Positions 17,665 to 27,185 of a DNA stretch of 51,660 nucleotides are shown in pieces. The stretch is from contig CACITD010000013.1 in assembly GCA_902589475.1 (NCBI GenBank), positions 1-51,660 of the forward strand, written 5' to 3'. Within the stretch, counting starts at the first letter, position 1. Each line of letters opens with the position of its first letter. The notes under the pieces are model-generated. The model saw only the letters and a list, made by a program, of their open reading frames with translations. It was not told the origin of the DNA and did not search any database. The stretch is from an uncultured Alphaproteobacteria bacterium (GTDB taxonomy: Bacteria > Pseudomonadota > Alphaproteobacteria > Thalassobaculales > Thalassobaculaceae). Both the position numbers and the translations under genes were made by a program.

Positions 17665-18588
17665 ATGAAAGCAGTAATAATTTGCGGCCCGACAGGTGCT
17701 GGCAAGTCGAGTCTGGCGTTGAGGCTCGCTGAGAAATTTGAAGGTGTGATTATTAATGCTGACTCAGTACAAATATACCGTGAAATAAAAATTCTGTCGG
17801 GTAGACCAACCTCAGATGATTACCGACAGGCTCCGCATCGCCTATATGGGATAATTTCGATTTTTAAGCCTTGCACCCTTGGTGTTTGGAGGAAAATGGC
17901 ACTCAAAACAATCGAGGAATGCGAGCTTTCCGGGCATCTTCCTATCATATGTGGCGGAACAGGCCTTTATATAAAGTTTTTGCTAAACGATTTATCGGCC
18001 ATTCCAGATATACCACCATCAATAAAATTAGAGGCAAGAGAAAAAATGGAGGAATTAGGGAACGAGGATTTCAGAGAATTACTGTCAAAAAATGATCCTA
18101 TGTCCGCTTGTCGGATTAAATCAGGCGATACAAATCGCTTGTTACGAGCATGGGAAGTATTCACAGCAACAAGTAAACCTCTTTCGTATTGGCATGAACA
18201 GTCAATGAATACAGGAACTCAGCATAAGTTTTTCAAAGTTTGTTTAATGCCAAAAAGAGAGTCCCTTTATTCCAAGTGCGATAAAAGGTTTTTAGACTTT
18301 GTTGAACAAGGTGCCATAGAAGAAGCACGAGCGATTAATTCTATGAGCGTAAGCCCTGACCTGCCCGCATCGAAAACACTTGGCTTACTTGAGTTAATTA
18401 AATATACCAGAGGCGAACTCGAATTAAGTGATGCTATAGAGCAAGCTCAGCGAACAACTCGCCGATACGCAAAAAGGCAGTTAACTTGGTTTCGTCATCA
18501 ATTAGAAGAAGATTACTTGATTGAGAACCTGTGCTGTAAAAAAGCAGAGTCAGATTGTTGTGAAAAAATCGAGAATTTTCTTGCGTGA
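17665..18588 (+). CDS. miaA: tRNA dimethylallyltransferase
   Basis: A 307-residue enzyme that adds a dimethylallyl group to A37 of tRNAs reading UNN codons. The P-loop GPTGAGKSS is at residues 8-16, followed by the NADSVQIYREI substrate motif and the DPxxxxRI-like segment in the insert domain; the C-terminal part has KTLGLLEL and the RRYAKRQLTWFRH motif. Full length for the family. The 229 bases after it, up to ilvB, show no gene; one TTGACG hexamer (18716-18721) with a poor -10 at 18739 may be part of the ilvB promoter. Confidence 0.95.
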   Translation: MKAVIICGPTGAGKSSLALRLAEKFEGVIINADSVQIYREIKILSGRPTSDDYRQAPHRLYGIISIFKPCTLGVWRKMALKTIEECELSGHLPIICGGTGLYIKFLLNDLSAIPDIPPSIKLEAREKMEELGNEDFRELLSKNDPMSACRIKSGDTNRLLRAWEVFTATSKPLSYWHEQSMNTGTQHKFFKVCLMPKRESLYSKCDKRFLDFVEQGAIEEARAINSMSVSPDLPASKTLGLLELIKYTRGELELSDAIEQAQRTTRRYAKRQLTWFRHQLEEDYLIENLCCKKAESDCCEKIENFLA

Positions 18589-18817
18589 CGCCCAAGCGCG
18601 AAAGATATGGACAATTTTTGAAGCAAAATCTTTTCTACAAAGTTCTTTTTGAAGCTGTTTGCGCAATAATCGGAAAAAGCAACAATTAAAAACCTCGGAT
18701 TTACTCGATATTTGATTGACGCTGTTACTGGATTAAGGTAATGCTTCAGGCCACCAACACTTCAGACGAGTTGGTTATCAAAAATTCAACACGAAACCCA
18801 TAAAGAAAAAACGATAA

Positions 18818-20605
18818 ATGACAGGCGAATCAAATATTTCTAGAAAGCCAACAGAACATTTCTCGGGTGCCGAGGTAATTGTAAAAGCCCTACAGGATCA
18901 AGGCGTTGATGTCATTTTTGGTTATCCTGGAGGTGCAGTACTGCCTCTCTATGATGAACTTTTTAAAACTAATAATCTCCGACACATTTTAGTCCGCCAC
19001 GAGCAAGCGGCGGTGCATGCTGCAGAAGGGTACGCGCGATCAACTGGAAAAATAGGCGTAGTGCTTGTAACATCTGGACCCGGTGCTACCAATGCTGTAA
19101 CAGGATTAACGGATGCTCTTATGGATAGCATTCCTATAGTTTGCTTAACAGGTCAGGTTCCAACACACTTAATTGGCACAGATGCGTTCCAAGAGGCTGA
19201 TACAACAGGAATTACCAGAGCATGTACAAAGCATAATTATCTAGTAAAAAAATCTGAGGAATTATCAGATGTTATGCACGAAGCATTTTATGTGGCTGCA
19301 AATGGTCGGCCAGGACCAGTCGTAGTGGACTTGCCGAAAGATATATTATTTGCCGAGGCTCCTTATTTCGCTCCAAAAGATGTCAGGCCATGTGCCTATC
19401 AGCCTAAAAAGGACGGTGATTTAACGAAAATAGAGCAGGCAGCAGAGCTGCTTGCTAAAGCTCAACGGCCAATCATTTATGGTGGCGGTGGCCTTATAAA
19501 CTCAGGACCAGCAGCTTGTAAGCTGCTTCAGGAATTTGCGAAAATAACCGGGTTTCCTGTGACTCTAACATTGATGGGTTTAGGAGCTTTTCCTGCCTCC
19601 AATCCAAATTTCCTGGGGATGTTGGGAATGCACGGTACATACGAAGCAAATTTAGCAATGCATAATTGCGATGTAATGTTAAATATTGGTGCTCGATTTG
19701 ATGACCGAGTGACAGGAAGGATTGATGCGTTTTCTCCGCACGCAACCAAAATACATGTAGACATAGATCAATCGTCAATTAACAAAAATGTCTTAGCAGA
19801 TATCCCAATTGTTGGCGACGCAGAGCGTGTATTAGCGACAATAATTGATTATTGGAAAAAGAAAAAATTGTCGCCGAGAAAAGATAGTCTTAAATTGTGG
19901 TGGAGTGAAATCGCTTCTTGGAGAAGCAAGGAATGCCTAAAATTTGAACAAGATGGAAAAATTATTAAACCTCAGTTTGCTATAAAACGACTATTTGAAA
20001 AGACACAAAATAGAGACGTTTTCATTAGTACTGAAGTCGGTCAGCACCAAATGTGGGCTGCGCAATATTTTGGCTTTGATAGGCCAAATAGATGGATGAC
20101 TTCTGGAGGACTAGGAACAATGGGTTATGGGTTACCCGCAGCTATGGGAACTCAGATTGCTCATCCTGATGCGCTTGTCATAGATATAGCCGGGGATGCA
20201 TCGATATTAATGAATATGCAAGAGTTCTCTACGATCATTCAATATAGACTGCCAGTAAAAGTTTTCATTATTAATAATCAATGGATGGGTATGGTAAGGC
20301 AGTGGCAGGAACTAAATCACGGTAGCAGGTATTCCCAAAGCTATACCGACTCATTACCTGACTTCATTCAGTTGGCCCAATCTTTTGGGGGGACTGGTAT
20401 GGTTGCAGAGGCAGTTGACGATTTAGATAAGGTAATTGATGAAATGATTAAATCAGAGACGTTTTTTCTAGCCGATATCCGCGTTAACAAAGAAGAAAGT
20501 TGCTTCCCGATGATACCGTCTGGCGCGGCACACAACGAGATGATCTTGAGTGCTGAAGATACGGAGAACTCGAAAACCTCTGCCGCAGGAATGGCCCTAG
20601 TTTGA
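18818..20605 (+). CDS. ilvB: Acetolactate synthase, large (catalytic) subunit
   Basis: A 595-residue ThDP-dependent enzyme catalysing the first common step of Val/Leu/Ile synthesis (pyruvate to acetolactate or acetohydroxybutyrate). The ThDP-activating glutamate is in VRHEQAAVHAAEGYAR; the central FAD-domain segment and the C-terminal ThDP/Mg motif beginning IAGDASILMN and ending IINNQW are intact. Followed after 64 bases by the regulatory subunit gene. I see no obvious leader peptide with branched-chain codons upstream. Confidence 0.96.
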   Translation: MTGESNISRKPTEHFSGAEVIVKALQDQGVDVIFGYPGGAVLPLYDELFKTNNLRHILVRHEQAAVHAAEGYARSTGKIGVVLVTSGPGATNAVTGLTDALMDSIPIVCLTGQVPTHLIGTDAFQEADTTGITRACTKHNYLVKKSEELSDVMHEAFYVAANGRPGPVVVDLPKDILFAEAPYFAPKDVRPCAYQPKKDGDLTKIEQAAELLAKAQRPIIYGGGGLINSGPAACKLLQEFAKITGFPVTLTLMGLGAFPASNPNFLGMLGMHGTYEANLAMHNCDVMLNIGARFDDRVTGRIDAFSPHATKIHVDIDQSSINKNVLADIPIVGDAERVLATIIDYWKKKKLSPRKDSLKLWWSEIASWRSKECLKFEQDGKIIKPQFAIKRLFEKTQNRDVFISTEVGQHQMWAAQYFGFDRPNRWMTSGGLGTMGYGLPAAMGTQIAHPDALVIDIAGDASILMNMQEFSTIIQYRLPVKVFIINNQWMGMVRQWQELNHGSRYSQSYTDSLPDFIQLAQSFGGTGMVAEAVDDLDKVIDEMIKSETFFLADIRVNKEESCFPMIPSGAAHNEMILSAEDTENSKTSAAGMALV

Positions 20606-20669
20606 TCGTCAGTAACCAGTAGTTAGAACAGAGGGTAAAACGTCCTAATCGGTTAAAAGGAGCAGACCA

Positions 20670-21206
20670 TTGAGTTCACAGAAGCCCGACTCAGACCGAA
20701 GGCATACGATCGCAGTTCTAGTTGATAACGAACCTGGTGTGCTAGCAAGAGTGATAGGCCTTTTTGCTGGCCGAGGGTATAACATTGAAAGTTTAACAGT
20801 TTCTGAAGTAGACGCTGTTAGAGGATACTCTCGTATTACGATCGTTACTTCCGGTACTGATATGGTTATCGAGCAAATCAAAGCTCTTTTAGATCGTTTA
20901 GTTCCGGTTCACATGGTTGAAGACCTTACCGTTCAAGGTCCCTGTCTAGAGCGGGAGTTGGCTCTCGTTAAAGTTGTAAACGCCGGGGAAAGCCGTATTG
21001 AAGCGCTCCGCATAGCTGATATGTTTCGAGCACGTGCCATCGATAGTACACTAAACAGCTTTGTTTTTGAACTGACTGGAAGTCCAAAGAAATTAAATGC
21101 TTTTATAGAGTTAATGTCGGGGTTGGGAAAGACGGAAATCACCCGTGGAGGGGTAGTTGCAATGGCGCGCGGGAGCGGAATTGGTTTACAGAATGCCAAA
21201 AGTTAA
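20670..21206 (+). CDS. ilvH: Acetolactate synthase, small (regulatory) subunit
   Basis: A 178-residue regulatory subunit. The N-terminal ACT domain (HTIAVLVDNEPGVLARV, about 11-85) binds valine for feedback inhibition; the C-terminal domain activates the large subunit. The start is TTG at 20670 with an AAAGGAGC ribosome site at good spacing. Operon partner of ilvB. Confidence 0.95.
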   Translation: MSSQKPDSDRRHTIAVLVDNEPGVLARVIGLFAGRGYNIESLTVSEVDAVRGYSRITIVTSGTDMVIEQIKALLDRLVPVHMVEDLTVQGPCLERELALVKVVNAGESRIEALRIADMFRARAIDSTLNSFVFELTGSPKKLNAFIELMSGLGKTEITRGGVVAMARGSGIGLQNAKS

Positions 21207-21284
21207 ATAGCAATGGCGTTTTGTCCTTGGCGAGCATATATTACCCACTTTGGATTTTGGTTTATTAGCATTTCGTGATAACGT

Positions 21285-21348
21285 ACTAGGTTGAGATGTG
21301 AAATTACCCCTTTGGTTTCGAAATATGTATAGACGTCTGAAACCTAGT
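21285..21348 (+). repeat. Competing inverted repeats in the mreB leader
   Basis: ACTAGGTT (21285-21292) is the exact complement of AACCTAGT (21341-21348). The overlapping GAAACC (21339-21344) also pairs with GGTTTC (21314-21319). The two stems share bases and exclude each other. They lie in the 171-base ilvH-mreB gap, 30 bases before the mreB start; no convincing promoter hexamer pair was found there. A regulatory role is inference. Confidence 0.35.
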
Positions 21349-21377
21349 TGAAATATTTCATTAATGGACTGAGTTAA

Positions 21378-22418
<1,041 letters not shown>

Positions 22419-22452
22419 GCTAACTCAAAAGTTGGGATTCAGAGGTTATACA

Positions 22453-23322
22453 ATGGCTAGAAAACCAGTTCTATTTTCAAGTCTTGTCAAACCAATTAAA
22501 GCCTGGTGGCAAAGGATTTTCTTTTCTGTAGGTATAGTGGCCTGCACCCTTTTTTTATTAATGGACCGTGGAGAAGTAGGTTACGTTAGGGAAATTCGAT
22601 TAAGCTTAACAGACGCCCTTATGCCAATAACACAAACCATCTTTCATCCAATTAAATCTTTCTCTAAATTTGTCGATGACTTTAAAAGCTTGAGCCAAGC
22701 TCATGAGAAGGTGAGGGTTCTAGGGGTACAAGTGAGGGAGTTGCAGGCGGAACTTATTATGACCCGAGGCCTGTTAACTCAAAACAAAAGGTTGAAAGAG
22801 CAAACGAATTTTGTAGACTTTCCTGATACAAGAATAATTACTGGGCGTGTGGTTACTCATTCGGGAGGGCCTTTTGTAAAAAGTATGCTGATTAACATTG
22901 GCCAAAATAATGGTGCTCGCTTAGGACAGGCAGTTATGTCCGAATTTGGGCTTGTAGGTATTATTGTCGAAGTGGCAACCAGTTTCTCACGCGTTCTCCA
23001 GATTACAGATATTAACTCTCAAATACCGGTCGTAACGGAGAATACGCGTGATCCGGCTATCATGGCGGGTGACAATACCAAATTTCCCAAACTGAAATTT
23101 ATACCGAGTGATTCCCTCATAGCGGTTGGGGATAGGATCGTGACATCTGGGCATGGAGGGGTTTTACCACCGGATATCCCTATAGGCCATATAGCAGAGA
23201 TAAATGCTACAAGTGTGCATGTTAGCTCGTTAGTGGATTGGGACCGATTAGATTATATTAGAATTTTAGATTACCGTTTCGCGGACAATCTATCTCAGTA
23301 CTTAAATAATCCATTAGACTAG
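22453..23322 (+). CDS. mreC: Rod-shape-determining protein MreC
   Basis: A 289-residue bitopic protein: a short basic cytoplasmic N-terminus, one membrane helix (about 20-38), a coiled coil (about 70-115) and a beta-rich periplasmic MreC domain (HSGGPFVKSMLINIG onward). It links MreB to PBP2/RodA. The ATG at 22453 has an AGAGGT ribosome site; the in-frame TTG at 22405 overlaps mreB and is not preferred. Confidence 0.93.
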   Translation: MARKPVLFSSLVKPIKAWWQRIFFSVGIVACTLFLLMDRGEVGYVREIRLSLTDALMPITQTIFHPIKSFSKFVDDFKSLSQAHEKVRVLGVQVRELQAELIMTRGLLTQNKRLKEQTNFVDFPDTRIITGRVVTHSGGPFVKSMLINIGQNNGARLGQAVMSEFGLVGIIVEVATSFSRVLQITDINSQIPVVTENTRDPAIMAGDNTKFPKLKFIPSDSLIAVGDRIVTSGHGGVLPPDIPIGHIAEINATSVHVSSLVDWDRLDYIRILDYRFADNLSQYLNNPLD

Positions 23323-23326
23323 TCTA

Positions 23327-23836
23327 ATGCGTCTCGTCTTTTCTCAAGGTTTTTTTGAAGGTTTTAAAAAAATTGTCCCTGAGCTTTCGATCTTATTTCT
23401 AGCAATCTTAAGTGTACAACCTCAAAGTCTTTTGGGGAACTCGGTAATTTCACCATTTCTTTGTTTATCGGCAGTTTTTTATTGGTCACTTCATCGTCAA
23501 GGTCTCTTCTATGTCATAACACTGATTATTTTAGGCATTATTTCAGACATACTTACTGGTGCAAGCTTAGGCTTCACTCCAATTTTATTCCTCACAGTTT
23601 TTACTATTTCGTCTTGGCAGAGAAAAAACGTTCTTTTGAAACCTTTTCATCTAATCTGGGGAGCGTTTAGCTTGGTTTCTGGACTTACTTTTGTAATCGC
23701 TTGGGCAATAACTTCTATTGTTTCTTTTCAATATGCGGTCGTTGGACCGTTTGCCACACAGTATTTTATGACAGTGATAACCTTCCCCCTATTGGTTTGG
23801 CTATTATCCCATATCCAAAAAGCAGTATCGGTATAA
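23327..23836 (+). CDS. mreD: Rod-shape-determining protein MreD
   Basis: A 169-residue, highly hydrophobic protein with about five membrane segments and few charged residues, in the fixed position between mreC (4 bases away) and mrdA. The family has weak sequence conservation; identification rests on topology, length and position. It supports the elongasome at the inner membrane. Confidence 0.88.
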   Translation: MRLVFSQGFFEGFKKIVPELSILFLAILSVQPQSLLGNSVISPFLCLSAVFYWSLHRQGLFYVITLIILGIISDILTGASLGFTPILFLTVFTISSWQRKNVLLKPFHLIWGAFSLVSGLTFVIAWAITSIVSFQYAVVGPFATQYFMTVITFPLLVWLLSHIQKAVSV

Positions 23837-23850
23837 CCAAGGTCTTCAAA

Positions 23851-25806
23851 ATGAAGCAACGTGAACATAAGAAAATTCAAAAGCTTATAAGTAGACGAAC
23901 AGCTATTTTGGGCGGTGTAAAGTTCTCCCTTTTCGCTGCGCTTGCGGGTCGGTTATATTTTCTTCAAATTGAAGAGGCAGAGAAATATCGTACCTTATCG
24001 GAAAATAACCAATTTAATTTTGAGCTTTTGCCTCCCATTAGAGGGCGAATTCTTGATCGCAATAGCATCCCACTTGCCACTAATAAAGATAATTTTAGGC
24101 TTGAAATAGTGTCAGAGCAGACAAAAGATGTCGCTGAAACTTTAAGAATGCTCCAGGAAATTATCAAGGTCAGTCCAGACTCCGTGGAAAGAATATTAAG
24201 TGAAACAAAGAAAAAGCGTAGTTTTGTTCCGGTGCTAGTGTCTGAAAATTTGTCGCGTGAAGATGTAGCGAAGGTAGCAATTCAAACACCCTATTTGCCA
24301 GGTATAAAAATAGATATTGGCCAAACGCGTCATTATCCTTTTAGAGAGTTAGCGGTTCATCTTACGGGCTATGTTGCGACTATTTCACAGTCAGAAAAAA
24401 CGGGTGATCCAGTGCTTGAATTGCCTGGTTTTAAAATTGGTAAGAGCGGTATAGAGAAGTCGTTTGATTCAAAAATGCGGGGGAGAGCTGCGCAAAGGCA
24501 AGTTGAGGTAAATGCGTTGGGTAGGATAATACGAAAACTTCCTGGCGAAGAAATCCAAATGGGTCGTGATGTAAAACTGACGATTGATATCGGCTTACAA
24601 AGTTTTTCCACCAAGAGGTTAGCTCAGGGCAATTCAGTGTATATTCCAGTCGACGACCCTCGTGTTCAGCGGGCGTTGGATGAGGGTCGAAATTTACCAC
24701 TAGGAACGGATCCGGTGAATGGTTCTGTTAACATTGATGACAGAGGTAATGTGTTGGCACCAGAAAGCGGTGCTGCTGTTGTCATGGATGCATTTAATGG
24801 GGATGTTTTGGCACTAGTATCCACTCCTGGTTTTGATCCAAACTCATTTTCAAGTGGATTGAACGCGGCTGATTGGGAGAATTTACTTTCTAATCCAAGG
24901 TCACCGATGACAAATAAGGCAGTTTCTGGGCAATATTCACCTGGGTCTACTTTTAAAATGATCGTGTGTCTGGCTGCATTAGAAGCAGGTGTCGCACATC
25001 AAGAAACAAAAGTACAGTGCCCGGGAATGATTGAGTTTGGTGATGGTCGTTTTCATTGCTGGAAGAAGGATGGCCATGGTTGGTTAAATATGGTAGACGC
25101 CATTGAACAAAGCTGTGATATCTATCTATATGAGCTGGCAAAACGTGTCGGTATTAAACGTATAGGAGAAATGGCTGCGCGGTTTGGCTTTGGAGAAACT
25201 TTTAATTTTGGTCTACCTGGAGAAAGCCGTGGCCTTATACCTACACCCGCTTGGAAAAGGAAAACATTTGGTCAGGCCTGGCATGCAGGTGAAACACTGA
25301 TTACGAGTATTGGACAAGGTTTTATTCTTTGTACGCCATTGCAGTTGGCGGTAATGACTTGTCGCTTAGTAAATGGAGGGCGGCCTCTTTCGCCTAAATT
25401 GCTGCAAAATGAAAATGCAAAAACTCTAGAACCTAAATCTCTTCAATTAAACCCTCAACATCTTCGGACAGTACTAAAAGGTATGGATAAGGTGGTAAAT
25501 GGATCCCGAGGAACGGCGCGAAAAGTTGTTAATCAGAATATGAAGTTTCAGTTTGGTGGTAAGAGCGGCTCCGTGCAAGTTAAGAGAATATCTCTAGATG
25601 AGCGTGAAAGTGGTAAACTTAAAAATAAAGATAGGCCATGGCATGAGAGGGATCATGCTATGTTCGTCGCTTTTGCACCATTAAAAGCACCAAGGTATGT
25701 AGCTTCGGTGGTAGTCGAACATGGTGGAGGTGGTAGCACCATGGCGGCCCCCATAGCTCGAGACATATTAGCCGAGACATTAAGGTTAAATCCAAGCAAA
25801 TTATGA
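23851..25806 (+). CDS. mrdA: Penicillin-binding protein 2 (elongasome transpeptidase)
   Basis: A 651-residue class B PBP that cross-links peptidoglycan during elongation. A membrane anchor (about 17-38) precedes the pedestal domain (PPIRGRILDRN at 61-71) and the transpeptidase domain. Active-site motifs are SxxK at Ser366-Lys369 (SPGSTFK), a SCD motif (EQSCDIYLYEL) and the KSG box (GGKSGSVQ). The ATG at 23851 follows the mreD stop by 14 bases; longer in-frame starts inside mreD are rejected. Residues about 256-305 look like an extra ~40-residue stretch compared with E. coli PBP2, just before the conserved AAVVMDA strand. Confidence 0.95.
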   Translation: MKQREHKKIQKLISRRTAILGGVKFSLFAALAGRLYFLQIEEAEKYRTLSENNQFNFELLPPIRGRILDRNSIPLATNKDNFRLEIVSEQTKDVAETLRMLQEIIKVSPDSVERILSETKKKRSFVPVLVSENLSREDVAKVAIQTPYLPGIKIDIGQTRHYPFRELAVHLTGYVATISQSEKTGDPVLELPGFKIGKSGIEKSFDSKMRGRAAQRQVEVNALGRIIRKLPGEEIQMGRDVKLTIDIGLQSFSTKRLAQGNSVYIPVDDPRVQRALDEGRNLPLGTDPVNGSVNIDDRGNVLAPESGAAVVMDAFNGDVLALVSTPGFDPNSFSSGLNAADWENLLSNPRSPMTNKAVSGQYSPGSTFKMIVCLAALEAGVAHQETKVQCPGMIEFGDGRFHCWKKDGHGWLNMVDAIEQSCDIYLYELAKRVGIKRIGEMAARFGFGETFNFGLPGESRGLIPTPAWKRKTFGQAWHAGETLITSIGQGFILCTPLQLAVMTCRLVNGGRPLSPKLLQNENAKTLEPKSLQLNPQHLRTVLKGMDKVVNGSRGTARKVVNQNMKFQFGGKSGSVQVKRISLDERESGKLKNKDRPWHERDHAMFVAFAPLKAPRYVASVVVEHGGGGSTMAAPIARDILAETLRLNPSKL

Positions 25807-25849
25807 AATATGGATAGGCTCATAAAAGAGGTAATTGGTATAAGACTTA

Positions 25850-26995
25850 ATGAAAATAGCGCATTCAGAAACCACTAAACTCCCGCTTATGTATAAACTG
25901 AGGCGCATTAATTATAGCTTAATCATATTAGTTACTGCGTGCTGCGGTATTGGTTTTGCTATGCTTTACTCAGCGGCCGGTGGTAATATTGAGCCATGGG
26001 CGCAACGCCACCTAGTAAGGTATTTTGTTGGACTTTTAGTAATTATCATCCTTGGGGTAATCAACATAAGGTTCTTTTTCAAGGGAGCATATATCTTTTA
26101 TGCTATTTCAATAATGCTTTTGTTGTATGTTGAGCTCGCTGGGGAAATCGGCATGGGAGCTCAAAGATGGATCGACCTTGGACTTATAAGACTTCAACCT
26201 TCGGAGCTAATGAAGATTTCGGTAGTGATTGTATTAGCACGCTATTTTCATATTCGCTCCTACCATGAAATTGGCAACCCACTGCATCTAGCGATCCCCG
26301 TATTTTTAGTTTTATTACCAGTTGTATTAGTCATCAAACAGCCAGACTTAGGCACGGCTGTTATGATAGCGTTGAGTGGGCTCGTTATATTCTTCATCGC
26401 TGGGGTGCGGATTTGGAAGTTTCTATTGTCGTTCTTGGGCGGGATCGCTCTGGTACCTATTATTTGGCAATTTCTTTTGGAATATCAGAAAAAACGTATT
26501 CTCACATTCCTCTCCCCTGAAACTGATCCATTAGGGGCGGGATATCATTTAATTCAGTCAAAAATTGCTTTAGGTTCAGGGGGGCTTTATGGAAAAGGAT
26601 TTATCCAGGGGTCTCAGAGCCACTTAAACTTTCTGCCTGAAATACAAACGGACTTCGTATTTACTATGTTGGCTGAAGAATTTGGACTCTTAGGTGGACT
26701 CGTTGTCCTTTTGTTGTTTTTTCTTATAACCTGCTATGGGTTTATCCTTAGTTTTTTCATGGTAAATAAGTTTGCCAGATTACTTACGATCGGGCTGACA
26801 ACTACTTTATTCTTATACGTTTTCATTAATATTGGGATGGTTATGGGTTTGTTGCCAATTGTTGGTGTGCCTCTCCCCTTTATTTCTTATGGAGGTTCTG
26901 CTCTTTTGACATCTATGAGTGCTATTGGCTTAATTATCTCGTGCCATGTCCACCGAGACGTCATTATGGGTCGTTTTTCGGATGAAGAGACTTAA
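25850..26995 (+). CDS. rodA: Rod-shape-determining glycosyltransferase RodA (SEDS family)
   Basis: A 381-residue polytopic SEDS protein (about ten membrane helices). The family signature LLPIVGVPLPFISYGGS near the C-terminus is intact, as is the KQPDLGTA segment in the central loop. RodA polymerises lipid II into glycan strands in complex with PBP2, encoded just upstream. Last gene of the elongasome cluster. Confidence 0.96.
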   Translation: MKIAHSETTKLPLMYKLRRINYSLIILVTACCGIGFAMLYSAAGGNIEPWAQRHLVRYFVGLLVIIILGVINIRFFFKGAYIFYAISIMLLLYVELAGEIGMGAQRWIDLGLIRLQPSELMKISVVIVLARYFHIRSYHEIGNPLHLAIPVFLVLLPVVLVIKQPDLGTAVMIALSGLVIFFIAGVRIWKFLLSFLGGIALVPIIWQFLLEYQKKRILTFLSPETDPLGAGYHLIQSKIALGSGGLYGKGFIQGSQSHLNFLPEIQTDFVFTMLAEEFGLLGGLVVLLLFFLITCYGFILSFFMVNKFARLLTIGLTTTLFLYVFINIGMVMGLLPIVGVPLPFISYGGSALLTSMSAIGLIISCHVHRDVIMGRFSDEET

Positions 26996-27018
26996 TATGG
27001 GCTGTTAGGAAAGCTTCG

Positions 27019-27047
27019 TTGTAAAATATCGTTATACTTCCTATACT
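27019..27047 (+). promoter_or_regulatory. Sigma-70-type promoter of tRNA-Lys
   Basis: TTGTAA (27019-27024), a 17-base spacer and TATACT (27042-27047) lie 16 bases before the tRNA 5' end. This is the best-formed promoter in the window. An imperfect inverted repeat (GGGCTG 26999-27004 with CAGCCC 27048-27053) brackets it. Confidence 0.6.
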
Positions 27048-27063
27048 CAGCCCTTGCGAAATG

Positions 27064-27139
27064 GGGCGCATAGCTCAGTTGGTAGAGCAGCTGACTCTTA
27101 ATCAGCGCGTCCAAGGTTCGAGTCCTTGTACGCCCACCA
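27064..27139 (+). tRNA. tRNA-Lys (anticodon CTT)
   Basis: A 76-base cloverleaf with encoded CCA. The anticodon stem is GCTGA/TCAGC around loop CTCTTAA, with anticodon CTT at 27097-27099. The T-arm is CAAGG-TTCGAGT-CCTTG and the D-arm region is AGCTCAGTTGGTAGAGC. The acceptor stem GGGCGCA/TACGCCC has one C·A mismatch (C6 at 27069 with A67 at 27130); all other stem pairs are canonical. Confidence 0.95.
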
Positions 27140-27185
27140 TTTTCAGCAACTCAGGGCTTTTCGCTTCGTTAATTGCGGCGTCCTA

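Noticed and set aside
25558-25575. KSG instead of KTG in the PBP2 third motif as a degenerate active site
   Set aside because: E. coli PBP2 also has KSG at this position, so it is normal for the family.
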